Part shown: in pieces, positions 16,740 to 25,527 of the stretch
Layout of the letters: every line of letters begins with the position of its first letter
How positions within the stretch are numbered: the first letter of the stretch is position 1
NCBI RefSeq assembly: GCF_000429005.1
Contig: NZ_AUBA01000002.1
Location: forward strand, 1-64,000
Origin: Novosphingobium acidiphilum DSM 19966
Lineage (GTDB): Bacteria > Pseudomonadota > Alphaproteobacteria > Sphingomonadales > Sphingomonadaceae
Length of the DNA stretch: 64,000 nucleotides
Direction of reading: 5' to 3'
Translations under genes and position numbers: made by a program
The notes under the pieces: generated by a model
Told to the model about the DNA's origin: nothing
The model's input: only the letters and a program-made list of their open reading frames with translations
Database searches by the model: none

Positions 16740-18305
16740 CTAGGCACACAACCCCTGCAAAAACCACTCGGGCGCGCCGCCGCGGCCGTCGCCAGGCAGG
16801 CCGCGGCGATAGATCCAGAAGCGGCGGCCGCTGCTGTCTTCGATGCGGTAATAATCGCGCAGGCGCGCGCGGCCCTTTTCGCGCCACCATTCGGGCGCGA
16901 TGCGTTCGGGCCCTTCAGCGCGGGTGATTTCATGGACCGAGCCGCGCCAGCGAAACAGGCGGGGCAAGCCGTCGGGCGCTTCGTAGATCACCGCGATCGG
17001 CTCTGCCCGGTCGAGCAGCTTCAGCGGGCGCGCGTGGAACGCCAGTTCTTCCTGCATCGCGCGGCCCGGATCGGGCGTGACCCAGCGTTGCGCGTGTTCG
17101 GGCATGTGGCTGGCACGCGGCACCGGCATCGCCACCGCGCCGCTGCCCAATCGCACGGTCAGGCGATCGATGCATGCCGCCAGGCTGGTGCCGTGCGCTT
17201 GCGCAGCCTGTTCCAGATCGACCTGGGTCAGCGTCAGCGGCTCGGCCCAGGGCGCACACAGCCGCACCATTTCGATGCCGAAACCGGCGTCGCAATCGTC
17301 CAGTTTATGCGCAAACAGCCGCGTGATATGCGCCGGATCGCGCGTGGCGGCGGCCAGTTCCAACCGCCGCACCAGCACATCGCCATCGACTTTCCACAAG
17401 CCCAGTTCCAGCCGTCGCGCGCCCTGCCCCAGCGATTCCAGCCGCCGCGCCAGCGCCATAGCCAGATCGGCGACCACCCGGTCGAGCAGATCGCGATGCC
17501 GCACCGGTTCGACCAGGCGGCGCTGCACCAGCGGCGTGGGCACCGCCACGACCGGCAGGATCGGTTCGGGCACGCGGCCGGCAAACTGATCGAGCCGCAC
17601 CAACGGATTGGCCGCCGGCGCGCGCCGGTCGCGAAACCGCCGCGCCAGCGCGGGCCGGCCGATCACGGCCAGATCGCCGATGCGTTTCAGCCCCAGCCGT
17701 TCGAGCAGCAGCAGCACCGCATGGTCCAGCCGCAGCGCTGCCACCGGCAGATCGCGCAAGGCGATCAGCGGATCGCTGCCATCGGCCAGCGCGGTGCACT
17801 GGGGACCATGATGCGCCAGTGCCCAGGCTGCCCCCGCAGTCGGCGCAATCGCCAATCGCACACGCAGGCCGCGCGCGGCAAAGCAGGCCCTGGCATCGGC
17901 CATCAGCGCCGCCTCGCCGCCAAACAGGTGCGCCACCCCGGTGACATCGACGATGACCCCGTCGGGCGGATCGAGCGCGCTCCACGGCCCCCAGCGTTGC
18001 ACCCACAGCGCAAGCGATTCAAGAAAGGCGCGGTCACCCGCCGGATCGGCCGGATGCACCACCAATGTGGGCGCCACCGCGCGCGCATCGGCCAGCAGCA
18101 TGCCCACCTGCGCCCCTGCCGCGCGTGCGGGGGCGCTGGCGGCGGTGATGCGCGGGCCGTGTGCGGTTTCGCCCACCAGCACCAGCAGCGGATCGCACGC
18201 GTCAGGCGGCGGGTTGCACAGATGCCAGCGATCGATCGCCAGCGTCGGACACCATGCCGCCATGATCCGGCGTGAAGACGGCAAGCTCGGCGCGTTCGCT
18301 GTCAT
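16740..18305 (-). CDS. imuB: ImuB, catalytically inactive Y-family polymerase-like mutasome protein
   Basis: About 521 residues of the ImuB family. The start reads MAAWCPTLAIDRW, and the palm region has IVDVTGVAHLFGGE where active Y-family polymerases carry the S-x-D-E catalytic motif. As in other ImuB proteins the acidic pair is therefore missing. The C-terminal ImuB-specific region includes HARPLKLLDRAEPIAV and RRFWIYRRG. The stretch TLTQVDLEQ may be a degenerate clamp-binding motif. Starts at 18305 (AGGAG directly adjacent) and at 18263 (MAAW) are both possible. Either overlaps imuA, by 104 or 62 bases. ImuB bridges the clamp and DnaE2 during SOS translesion synthesis. Confidence 0.92.
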   Translation of the reverse strand: MTANAPSLPSSRRIMAAWCPTLAIDRWHLCNPPPDACDPLLVLVGETAHGPRITAASAPARAAGAQVGMLLADARAVAPTLVVHPADPAGDRAFLESLALWVQRWGPWSALDPPDGVIVDVTGVAHLFGGEAALMADARACFAARGLRVRLAIAPTAGAAWALAHHGPQCTALADGSDPLIALRDLPVAALRLDHAVLLLLERLGLKRIGDLAVIGRPALARRFRDRRAPAANPLVRLDQFAGRVPEPILPVVAVPTPLVQRRLVEPVRHRDLLDRVVADLAMALARRLESLGQGARRLELGLWKVDGDVLVRRLELAAATRDPAHITRLFAHKLDDCDAGFGIEMVRLCAPWAEPLTLTQVDLEQAAQAHGTSLAACIDRLTVRLGSGAVAMPVPRASHMPEHAQRWVTPDPGRAMQEELAFHARPLKLLDRAEPIAVIYEAPDGLPRLFRWRGSVHEITRAEGPERIAPEWWREKGRARLRDYYRIEDSSGRRFWIYRRGLPGDGRGGAPEWFLQGLCA

Positions 18306-19065
18306 CTCCTAGAATCCATTGTCCGGGTTGAAACACATGCGCGCGGAACAGATCGGCCTGCCAGCGCGGATCGCCCGGCGCGTCGGGATTCCAGCGCCGC
18401 GGTGCACTGGGCGCCGGCGCAACATCCCAGCGCATCCGCGCAGAGCCCAGATCATGGCGCGCCGACAGCCGCACCAGCCACAGCGGCACGTCATGACGCT
18501 GCGCGGCCAGACTCAATCGTCGCGACGCGGTAAAATCCAGCGCCGCCGGATTGCCCGCCATTTCGCCGATGACAAAGGCCAGGTCGCGACAGCGCAGCCC
18601 TTCCTCAAGCGCGAACAGCGCATCGGCAGGTTTGTCGGCAGCAACATGGATCAGGCGGTGGCGCAATCCTTCGGGCAGGCCGGGGCGATAGGGCCGGCCC
18701 GACAGGCGGATCGCCGTCTTGTCCTGCACCCACAGCCACGGGCGATGATCATCGCCCTGCGCGGCCGCATGGCGTGACGCCATATTCTGCGCCAGCGCCA
18801 GCGCCAGCGCCACGCCGCTGGCTTCATCCGCAGAGGCGAACAGTTCGGTATGGCGGACATCGTGGCCCAGGCCCGGATGCCAGCGCCCCGGGACCGCATG
18901 GTAAAGCGGGGGTGCCTGCGGAGGCAACTGCGGGGTCGGGCACAGCCCCTCCACCACTCTGGGCCATGGGCCCGGTTTACCCTGAGCGGCTGCACCAGCC
19001 GCAGCCGAAGGGGTCGGTCCCTCTCCCCGCTTCGGGGCGGAATGGGCAAGAGCGATTCGGTTCAT
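18202..19065 (-). CDS. imuA: ImuA (SulA/RecA-like) mutasome protein
   Basis: 287 residues. The C-terminal two thirds match alphaproteobacterial ImuA, for example ELFASADEASGVALALALAQ, PWLWVQDKTAIR, DALFALEEGLRCRDLAFVIGE and the SRRLSLAAQRHDVPLWLVRL stretch. These proteins have a RecA-like fold without a clear Walker A and associate with ImuB. The first about 45 codons are Pro/Gly/Ala-rich and made of small inverted repeats, so they look inserted. The start codon at 19065 directly abuts the LexA box, leaving no room for a normal leader. The 3' end overlaps imuB. Confidence 0.85.
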   Translation of the reverse strand: MNRIALAHSAPKRGEGPTPSAAAGAAAQGKPGPWPRVVEGLCPTPQLPPQAPPLYHAVPGRWHPGLGHDVRHTELFASADEASGVALALALAQNMASRHAAAQGDDHRPWLWVQDKTAIRLSGRPYRPGLPEGLRHRLIHVAADKPADALFALEEGLRCRDLAFVIGEMAGNPAALDFTASRRLSLAAQRHDVPLWLVRLSARHDLGSARMRWDVAPAPSAPRRWNPDAPGDPRWQADLFRAHVFQPGQWILGDDSERAELAVFTPDHGGMVSDAGDRSLASVQPAA

Positions 19066-19080
19066 GTTCCTATTATGTTC
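19066..19080 (-). promoter_or_regulatory. LexA (SOS) box of imuA-imuB
   Basis: GTTCCTATTATGTTC is an exact GTTC-N7-GTTC LexA site. On the coding strand it reads GAACATAATAGGAAC and is immediately followed by the imuA ATG. As at 15560, the half-site TAGGAAC is the only ribosome-binding-like sequence, so repressor and ribosome compete for the same bases or the message is nearly leaderless. Confidence 0.88.
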
Positions 19081-19102
19081 TCATTTCCCGATTGCGCAAC
19101 CG

Positions 19103-19136
19103 CCAACGCAAACGGGCCGGGGGATATCCCCGGCCC
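19103..19136 (-). terminator. intrinsic terminator of the APC permease gene
   Basis: The 9-bp stem GGGCCGGGG / CCCCGGCCC with a GATAT loop lies 27 bases after the permease stop. Read on the minus strand it is followed by GTTTGCGTT. The same GTTTGCGTT tail follows the terminator at 2406. Confidence 0.7.
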
Positions 19137-19162
19137 GCCAGCATTCCATCCCGAAGGACAAA

Positions 19163-20734
19163 TCAGGGAAGGCGCGACGCCGGAGCAGGCGCGGCTTCAT
19201 CCGCGTGCGCGTCAGCCAGGCCACGCCCGACATGGCTTTTGCGATAGCCATAGGCGAAGTAGAACAAGAGGCCGATGCCGCCCCAGATCGGCAGCACCAG
19301 GATCGAGCCAAGCGGCAGATTGATATAGAGAAAGATACAACCCGCTGCCGCAACCGGCCCGGTCACCCAGATCAGGGGGGTGCGGAACGGCCGCGTGCGC
19401 GAAGGATCGCGCAAACGCAGGATCATCACCGCAACTGCCACCATGAAGAACGCGAACAAGGTGCCCGAGTTCGAAATATCGGCCAATTGCCCCACCGGCA
19501 GCAGTGCCGCGGCAAAGGCCACGAAAATCCCGGTAAAAATGGTAACGATATAAGGCGTTTTCCACTTCGGGTGCACCGTTGCCAGCTTTTCGGGCAGCAG
19601 TCCGTCGCGCGCCATCACGAAAAAGATGCGTGTCTGGCCAAAGATCATCATCAGGATCACCGAAGGCAACGCCAGATTGGCGGCAATGCCGATCAGATCG
19701 CCCGCGGCGCTATGGTTGATCCCGCGCAGCACAAACGCCAGCGCTTCGTTCGAACAGACCAGCGGCTGCGCGCCCTTGGCCGTCAGTGCGGCGCACTGGC
19801 GGGCAAATTCGGCCGAATCGGGCGAAATGCCGATGGCCGTGGGCTGGGCCCCGATCGCACCCACCGCCCCTGCGGCAACCAGCAGATAGAAAATCGTGCA
19901 GATCGCCAGACTGCCCAAAAGACCGATGGGCACGTTGCGCTGCGGGTTCTTGGTTTCCTCGGCCGCGGTCGAAACCGCGTCAAATCCGACATAGGCAAAG
20001 AAGATCGACGACGCCGCGCCGACAATCCCCATGCCCGAGGTGCCTTTCAGACCAAACCAGCCGTTGGGCGCAAACGGAGTGAAATGGCTGGTGTGCATCA
20101 CCGGCAGGGTCAGCACGACAAACATCGTCAGCGCCAGGATCTTGATCGCCACCAGCACCGCGTTGACGGTTGCGCTTTCGGTGGTGCCCTTGACCAGCAG
20201 CGCGGTGATCACACCGGCGATCACGATTGCCGGCACATTGATGACACCGGTCGAAAAATCGGCGTGCGGCACCCAGCCGACCAAAGTCCAGGCCGGCCCC
20301 GCGCTTAACGCCTGTGGCAGCACGACCCCGAACCAGCTTTTCAACAGGCCCATGAAATAGCCCGACCAGCCGACGCACACCGCCGACGCCGCCACTGCAT
20401 ATTCGAGGATCAGCGCCCAGCCGACCATCCAGGCCAGCAGTTCACCGACCACGGCATAGGAATAGGTATAGGCCGAACCCGATACCGGCACCATCGAGGC
20501 CAGTTCGGAATAGCACAAGGCCGCCACCGCGCAGATGAAACCGGCGATGACAAAGCTCCACATCATGCCCGGCCCCGCCTTTTGCGCGGCCGCAGCAGTC
20601 AGCACGAAAATTCCGGTACCGATGACCGCCCCGACACCAAGCAATGTCAACTGCAGCGGCCCAAGCGAGCGGTGCAGCGATTTTTTCTCGGCCGTGGCTA
20701 GAATGGCGTCGAGTGATTTGACGCGACCAAACAT
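19163..20734 (-). CDS. APC-family amino acid permease (YfnA/CAT type)
   Basis: 523 residues with twelve or more membrane helices. The APC landmark GVGAVIGTGIFVLTAAAA is in TM1, ALCYSELASMVPVSGSAYTYSY in TM2-3, and FFAYVGFDAVSTAAEETKNPQRNVPIG around TM6-7, all typical of cationic or branched-chain amino acid permeases. The ATG at 20734 follows a GGGAG site, and the longer upstream frame is not conserved. The gene is monocistronic with its own terminator and diverges from panB. Substrate specificity cannot be decided. Confidence 0.9.
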   Translation of the reverse strand: MFGRVKSLDAILATAEKKSLHRSLGPLQLTLLGVGAVIGTGIFVLTAAAAQKAGPGMMWSFVIAGFICAVAALCYSELASMVPVSGSAYTYSYAVVGELLAWMVGWALILEYAVAASAVCVGWSGYFMGLLKSWFGVVLPQALSAGPAWTLVGWVPHADFSTGVINVPAIVIAGVITALLVKGTTESATVNAVLVAIKILALTMFVVLTLPVMHTSHFTPFAPNGWFGLKGTSGMGIVGAASSIFFAYVGFDAVSTAAEETKNPQRNVPIGLLGSLAICTIFYLLVAAGAVGAIGAQPTAIGISPDSAEFARQCAALTAKGAQPLVCSNEALAFVLRGINHSAAGDLIGIAANLALPSVILMMIFGQTRIFFVMARDGLLPEKLATVHPKWKTPYIVTIFTGIFVAFAAALLPVGQLADISNSGTLFAFFMVAVAVMILRLRDPSRTRPFRTPLIWVTGPVAAAGCIFLYINLPLGSILVLPIWGGIGLLFYFAYGYRKSHVGRGLADAHADEAAPAPASRLP

Positions 20735-20948
20735 TGAATTCTCCCGCCTTGGTCGTTGCAGCCCCCCGGTCCGCCTGGCGTGACACGCCCGGATGGACCT
20801 GATTGCAATCGAAACCAGGTTATTGGCCGCGACGCTAGCCGCATGCCTGCGAAGGGCAAAGAGCTTTTTGCCATGGCAGCGCCTCTTGCCCTTCGCGCCG
20901 CGCCGGTTAAGGCATGTGCGCCAAGGGCACAACAGCGGATCACAGACA

Positions 20949-21833
20949 ATGTCCACAACGTTTCAGCTCGATACATCGACCAGCCGCGCCCATCCGACGC
21001 CCGCGCCGATGAAGCGGATCACTGTCCCGCAGATCCGCGCGCGCAAGGTAAACGGCACCACCGCACAGCCGATCGTGATGCTGACCGCCTATACCGCGCG
21101 CCAGGCGCAACTGCTTGACGCGCATTGCGATATGCTGCTGGTCGGGGATTCGCTGGGCCAGGTGATCTATGGCCTGCCGTCCAGCGTGCCGGTCACGATC
21201 GACATGATGATCGCCCATGGTGCCGCCGTGGTGCGCGGCAGCTATCACGCGGTCGTCGTGGTCGACATGCCCTTCGGCAGCTACGAAGCATCGCCCCTGC
21301 AGGCCTTTGACAGCGCGGCGCGGGTGATGAAGGAAACCGGCTGTGCCGCGATCAAGCTTGAAGGCGGCGAAGCCATGGCCGAAACGGTGGCGTTTCTGGT
21401 GCAGCGCGGCATTCCCGTGATGGGCCATGTCGGCCTGACTCCACAAGCGGTGAACGTGCTGGGCGGATACAACGCGCGCGGCCGCAGCGCGGCAGAGGCC
21501 GACAAGATCCTGGCCGATGCGCGCGCGCTTGAATCCGCCGGCGCCTTTGCCGTGGTGATCGAAGGCGTGGTCGAACCGATCGCGGTGGCCATCACGCAAG
21601 GCATCGCCTGCCCCACCATCGGCATCGGCGCCTCGGCGCAATGCGATGGCCAGGTGCTGGTGACCGAAGACATGCTGGGCATGTTCGAGCGGGTGCCACG
21701 TTTTGTCAAAATTTATGAAAATATCGCCGCAACCATCGGCAATGCAGCGGCAAATTACGCAGCAGAGGTGCGCGCGCGCAGCTTTCCGGGGCCCGAACAG
21801 ACCTATCAGCCACGCCAGGGACAGGCAGAGTGA
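20949..21833 (+). CDS. panB: 3-methyl-2-oxobutanoate hydroxymethyltransferase
   Basis: 294 residues, full-length PanB, which transfers a hydroxymethyl group from 5,10-methylene-THF to 2-oxoisovalerate in pantothenate and CoA synthesis. Diagnostic stretches are MLTAYTARQAQLLD, LLVGDSLGQVIYG (Mg-binding Asp), DMPFGSYE, KLEGG, HVGLTPQAV with the metal and substrate residues, and VIEGVVEPIA carrying the catalytic-type Glu. The ATG at 20949 lacks a strong ribosome-binding site, and an in-frame ATG at 21009 (MKRITVPQIR) is closer to many homologues. No panC or panE lies in the window. Confidence 0.95.
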   Translation: MSTTFQLDTSTSRAHPTPAPMKRITVPQIRARKVNGTTAQPIVMLTAYTARQAQLLDAHCDMLLVGDSLGQVIYGLPSSVPVTIDMMIAHGAAVVRGSYHAVVVVDMPFGSYEASPLQAFDSAARVMKETGCAAIKLEGGEAMAETVAFLVQRGIPVMGHVGLTPQAVNVLGGYNARGRSAAEADKILADARALESAGAFAVVIEGVVEPIAVAITQGIACPTIGIGASAQCDGQVLVTEDMLGMFERVPRFVKIYENIAATIGNAAANYAAEVRARSFPGPEQTYQPRQGQAE

Positions 21834-21860
21834 TATCCTGCCCGGCACGAGGACGATAGC

Positions 21861-22889
21861 GTGATCCGCCGGTTTGCCGGATCGTTGCTGTTCACCCTGG
21901 CGACCCTGATCGCAGCCGTGGCCTATGGCTGGTTCGACACCGGGTCGGTTGCGGCGACGGCGGGCGTGGTGTGGATCGTGCTGGTGCTGGGCGTCCTGGA
22001 AGTATCGCTGTCGTTCGACAACGCGGTGGTCAATGCCGCGGTGCTGACCCAGATGGACCCGGTGTGGCAGGGCCGGTTTCTGACCTGGGGCATGGTGATC
22101 GCGGTGTTCGGCATGCGCATCGTGTTTCCGCTGGCGATCGTGGCGCTGGCTGCCGGGCTTGGCCCCGTCGATGCGTTGCGCCTGTCGCTGACCGACCCTA
22201 TCCGGTACGAGGCGCTGGTCAGCGGCGCGCATGTCGCAATTGCCGGGTTTGGCGGGGCGTTCCTGCTGCTGGTCGGGCTCGACTATTTTCTCGATCCGGA
22301 CAAGACCGTGCACTGGATCGGCTGGATCGAACGGCGGCTGGCCGCCCTGGCGCTGGTGCATGCTGCCGCGATTGCGGTGGTGCTGGCGACCTTGCTGATC
22401 GTGGCGCGCCTGCTGCCCGGGCACGAGGCGTTGATCCTGATCGAGGCGGGCCTGGGCGGGATCATCGCGCATATCGCGGTCGAGGCTGTCGGCACTGTGA
22501 TGGAAGCACGCGAAGCCGCGCGGCGTCTGGCGTGCGCGCTGGTGCGATCGGGGCTTGGCGGGTTCGTCTATCTCAACGTGCTCGATGCCTCGTTCAGCTT
22601 TGACGGGGTGATCGGCGCGTTCGCGCTGTCCAACAACATGGTGATCATCGCGCTGGGCCTGTCGGTAGGGGCGATGTTCGTGCGTTCGATCACGCTGCTG
22701 CTGGTCGAACGGGGCACCTTGGCGCAATACCGGTTTCTGGAACACGGCGCGTTCTGGGCGATCATCGCGCTGGGCGCGATCATGCTGGCGTCGGCGCGGA
22801 TCGCCATTCCCGAAACCGTAACCGGATTGATCGGTGCGGCGCTGATCGGCCTGTCGTTGTGGGCATCGCGCCGCGCGACAACGGATTGA
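21861..22889 (+). CDS. DUF475 (TerC-related) integral membrane protein
   Basis: 342 residues, about nine hydrophobic helices. The two DUF475/TerC-like repeats are recognisable as LEVSLSFDNAVVNAAVL and LDASFSFDGVIGAFALS, both with the buried SFD acid that is characteristic of this ion-exporter-like superfamily. Translation starts at GTG (21861), with GAGGA nine bases upstream. It lies 27 bases after panB and may be co-transcribed. The transported species is unknown, and tellurite or metal-ion export is only a family analogy. It converges on ahpF. Confidence 0.85.
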   Translation: MIRRFAGSLLFTLATLIAAVAYGWFDTGSVAATAGVVWIVLVLGVLEVSLSFDNAVVNAAVLTQMDPVWQGRFLTWGMVIAVFGMRIVFPLAIVALAAGLGPVDALRLSLTDPIRYEALVSGAHVAIAGFGGAFLLLVGLDYFLDPDKTVHWIGWIERRLAALALVHAAAIAVVLATLLIVARLLPGHEALILIEAGLGGIIAHIAVEAVGTVMEAREAARRLACALVRSGLGGFVYLNVLDASFSFDGVIGAFALSNNMVIIALGLSVGAMFVRSITLLLVERGTLAQYRFLEHGAFWAIIALGAIMLASARIAIPETVTGLIGAALIGLSLWASRRATTD

Positions 22890-22913
22890 CCGTTGCCGCG
22901 CGGCGCGGCGCGA

Positions 22914-24464
22914 TCAGTGGCGGATCAGATAATCGAATGCCGACAGCGCCGCCTTGCTGCCTTCGCCCATCGCGATCACGATCTGCTTGTAGGGCACGGT
23001 GGTCACGTCGCCCGCGGCAAACACGCCGTGAACATTGGTTTCGCCGCGTGCATCGATTTCGATTTCGCCGCGGTTGCTCAGCGCGATCGCGCCTTTCAGC
23101 CATTCGGTGTTGGGCACCAGGCCGATCTGCACAAAGATGCCTTCCAGTGTCACGGTATGATCCTCACCCGTGTTGCGATCGCGATAGACCAGCGCATTGA
23201 CCTTGTTGCCATCGCCGATCACTTCGGTGGTCAGCGCCGAAACGACGACTGTCACGTTGGGCAGGCTGCGCAGCTTGGTCTGCAACACCGCATCGGCGCG
23301 CAGCGCGCTGTCATATTCGATCAATGTAACATGCGCGACGATCCCGGCCAGATCGATCGCGGCCTCGACCCCCGAATTGCCGCCGCCGATCACCGCGACG
23401 CGCTTGCCTTTGTACAACGGGCCGTCGCAGTGCGGGCAATAGGCAACGCCGCGGTTGCGGTACTGTTCCTCGCCCGGCACGCCCATCTGGCGCCAGCGTG
23501 CGCCGGTTGACAGGATCACCGTCCTGGCGCGCAAGGTCGCCCCGCTTTCCAGCTCGATCGTGGTCAGGCCATCACCATTGGCGGGCTTCAACGCCACCGC
23601 TTTCTGCACGTTCATCACATCGACTGCATAGTCTTTCACATGCTGTTCGAGATGCGCGACCAGCTTTGGCCCTTCGGTGTGGGGGACAGAGATGAAATTC
23701 TCGATCCCCATGGTGTCGAGCACCTGCCCGCCAAAACGTTCGGCGACCACGCCGGTACGAATACCCTTGCGCGCGGCATAGATCGCAGCGGCCGCACCGG
23801 CCGGGCCGCCACCGACCACCAGCACATCGAACGGGTCCTTGGCGGCGATCTTTTCCGCGGCACGCGCCACCGATCCGGTGTCAAGCTTGGCCACGATCTG
23901 GGCCAGGTCCATGCGCCCCTGCCCGAACATTTCGCCATTGAGGAACACGGTCGGCACGGCCATGATCTGGCGGCGTTCGACTTCATCCTGGAACAGCGCG
24001 CCGTCGATTGCGACATGGCTGGCGTTGGGGTTGAGCGCGGCGATCATGTTCAGCGCCTGCACCACGTCGGGGCAGTTCTGGCATGACAGCGAAAAAAACG
24101 TTTCAAAATGCAGCGGGCCATCAAGATTGCGCGCCTGATCGAGCAGATCGGCGTCTTCCTTGGGCGGGTGGCCGCCAACATGCAGCAGCGCCAGGATCAG
24201 AGACGTGAACTCGTGCCCCAGCGGCAGCCCGGCAAACACTGCCTCGGCGCGGCCGTCATCGGCGCGGATGGCAAAGCTGGGGCGGCGCGCGTCGGTGCCG
24301 TCGAAACGCGCACTGACTTTGTCCGACAACACCGCGATCTCTTCGACCAGTGCGCGTGTATCGGCGGATTTCGCGTCATCACCCAGGCTTGCCACCAGTT
24401 CGATCGGGCGACGCAGATTGCCGAGATAGGCCTTCAACTGGGCGGTGGTGGCGGTATCGAGCAT
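22914..24464 (-). CDS. ahpF: alkyl hydroperoxide reductase subunit F
   Basis: 516 residues, the flavin disulfide reductase that recharges AhpC with NADH electrons. The N-terminal double-thioredoxin domain carries the redox pair CQNC. The thioredoxin-reductase-like part carries FAD-binding GGGPAGAAAAIYAARKGI, the active-site AYCPHCDGP (CPHC), NAD-binding VIGGGNSGVEAAIDLAG and GVFAAGDVTTVPYKQIVIAMGEG. I use MLDTATTAQLK (24464), which matches the usual family start. An ATG two codons earlier (24470) is also possible. It is the second gene after ahpC, separated by a 205-base gap containing a large hairpin. Confidence 0.95.
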   Translation of the reverse strand: MLDTATTAQLKAYLGNLRRPIELVASLGDDAKSADTRALVEEIAVLSDKVSARFDGTDARRPSFAIRADDGRAEAVFAGLPLGHEFTSLILALLHVGGHPPKEDADLLDQARNLDGPLHFETFFSLSCQNCPDVVQALNMIAALNPNASHVAIDGALFQDEVERRQIMAVPTVFLNGEMFGQGRMDLAQIVAKLDTGSVARAAEKIAAKDPFDVLVVGGGPAGAAAAIYAARKGIRTGVVAERFGGQVLDTMGIENFISVPHTEGPKLVAHLEQHVKDYAVDVMNVQKAVALKPANGDGLTTIELESGATLRARTVILSTGARWRQMGVPGEEQYRNRGVAYCPHCDGPLYKGKRVAVIGGGNSGVEAAIDLAGIVAHVTLIEYDSALRADAVLQTKLRSLPNVTVVVSALTTEVIGDGNKVNALVYRDRNTGEDHTVTLEGIFVQIGLVPNTEWLKGAIALSNRGEIEIDARGETNVHGVFAAGDVTTVPYKQIVIAMGEGSKAALSAFDYLIRH

Positions 24465-24559
24465 GGGCATGGCGGACGCTTTCGGTGAATGGTCAGGGCA
24501 ACAGGCAACGCGCGCAAACGACAAGGCGCAGCGAGAGAGGGGGTTTGATCAGGTTGGCA

Positions 24560-24610
24560 GGATAGTGGCCGGGCGGCGGCGCAAGGTGCGCGCACCGCCC
24601 GGAGCTATCC
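24560..24610 (-). other. large hairpin in the ahpC-ahpF intercistronic gap
   Basis: Outer arms GGATAG (24560-24565) and CTATCC (24605-24610) and inner arms CCGGGCGG (24569-24576) and CCGCCCGG (24595-24602) fold into one long stem with a GC-rich loop. No T-run follows on the minus strand, so it is more likely a partial terminator or an mRNA-stabilising element that keeps ahpC above ahpF. Confidence 0.55.
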
Positions 24611-24669
24611 GGATCCCTCGGCGAAAGGGGGGGTACCGAAAGATCCGGAAATCAGATGCTCAGTTCAGA

Positions 24670-25233
24670 TCAGATCTTGCCGACAAGGTCGATCGACGGG
24701 GCCAGCGTGGCTTCGCCTTCTTCCCACTTGGCCGGGCAGACCTGGCCGGGATGTTCGCGCCAGTACTTGGCAGCCTTGATCTTGCGGACCAGTTCTTCGG
24801 CATTGCGGCCCACGCCTTCGGGGGTGATTTCGACCAGCTGGATCGTGCCGTCGGGATCGACCACGAAGGTGCCACGGTCAGCCAGGCCGACGCCTTCGCG
24901 CAGGATGCCGAAGTTGTTCGACAGGTCGTGGTTCTGGTCACCCAGCATGAAATAGTTGATCTTGCCGATTGCCGGGCTGCTGTCGTGCCAGGCCTTGTGG
25001 CTGAAATGGGTGTCGGTCGAAACGCTGAACACTTCGACGCCCAGACCCTGCAGCTCGGCATACTTGTCGGCCAGGTCTTCCAGCTCGGTCGGGCAGACAA
25101 AGGTGAAGTCTGCGGGATAGAAGAAGAACACCGCCCACTTGCCGGCGATGTCTGCATCGGTCACGTCGACAAACTTGCCCTGGTGATAGGCGGAGTTCGC
25201 GAACGGTTTGATCTTGCTGCCAACGATCGACAT
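24670..25233 (-). CDS. ahpC: alkyl hydroperoxide reductase subunit C (peroxiredoxin)
   Basis: 187 residues, the normal AhpC length. It is a typical two-Cys peroxiredoxin: peroxidatic Cys in DFTFVCPTELEDL and resolving Cys in GQVCPAKWEEG near the C-terminus. It reduces hydrogen peroxide and organic peroxides and is re-reduced by AhpF, encoded downstream. I start at MSIVGSKIK (25233), and an ATG at 25245 would add four residues. The promoter region to the right contains an inverted repeat that could bind OxyR. Confidence 0.97.
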   Translation of the reverse strand: MSIVGSKIKPFANSAYHQGKFVDVTDADIAGKWAVFFFYPADFTFVCPTELEDLADKYAELQGLGVEVFSVSTDTHFSHKAWHDSSPAIGKINYFMLGDQNHDLSNNFGILREGVGLADRGTFVVDPDGTIQLVEITPEGVGRNAEELVRKIKAAKYWREHPGQVCPAKWEEGEATLAPSIDLVGKI

Positions 25234-25341
25234 GGTTTGCTTCATTCCTTGATTGGGCCCGGGATGGGCGTTGGGACACTGTGTGATGGTGAAATAGGCG
25301 TTCCGATCGCGCATTTCCAATGATCAATTCCGCCCATATAG

Positions 25342-25360
25342 ATTGACGTTTTCGATCAAT
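25342..25360. promoter_or_regulatory. candidate OxyR/LysR-type site upstream of ahpC
   Basis: ATTGA at 25342-25346 and TCAAT at 25356-25360 form an inverted repeat with nine bases between, preceded by ATAG and followed by AG. The T-N11-A layout and spacing near ATAG-N7 resemble LysR-family OxyR sites, but one ATAG is a base out of register. GATCAAT also occurs at 25322. Position upstream of ahpC supports the guess. Confidence 0.35.
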
Positions 25361-25453
25361 AGCGGCCTTTGGGCACAAAATGCCGCACCTTCAATAGCGC
25401 GATACCATTGCGGTCCGGCGACACGCCCGCGTGACGCACCACCCTTTGGTGCA

Positions 25454-25468
25454 TTGCATTAAATGCAA
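25454..25468. promoter_or_regulatory. 15-bp perfect palindrome upstream of the efflux operon
   Basis: TTGCATT-A-AATGCAA, perfect around a central A, about 100 bases before the emrA-like start codon. A candidate operator for the efflux operon. Confidence 0.45.
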
Positions 25469-25527
25469 CCGGCGCAGAGCAAGTTGCACTTGAAAGCATG
25501 CCGCAGTTTCCCCAATTGCGGAAAAAG

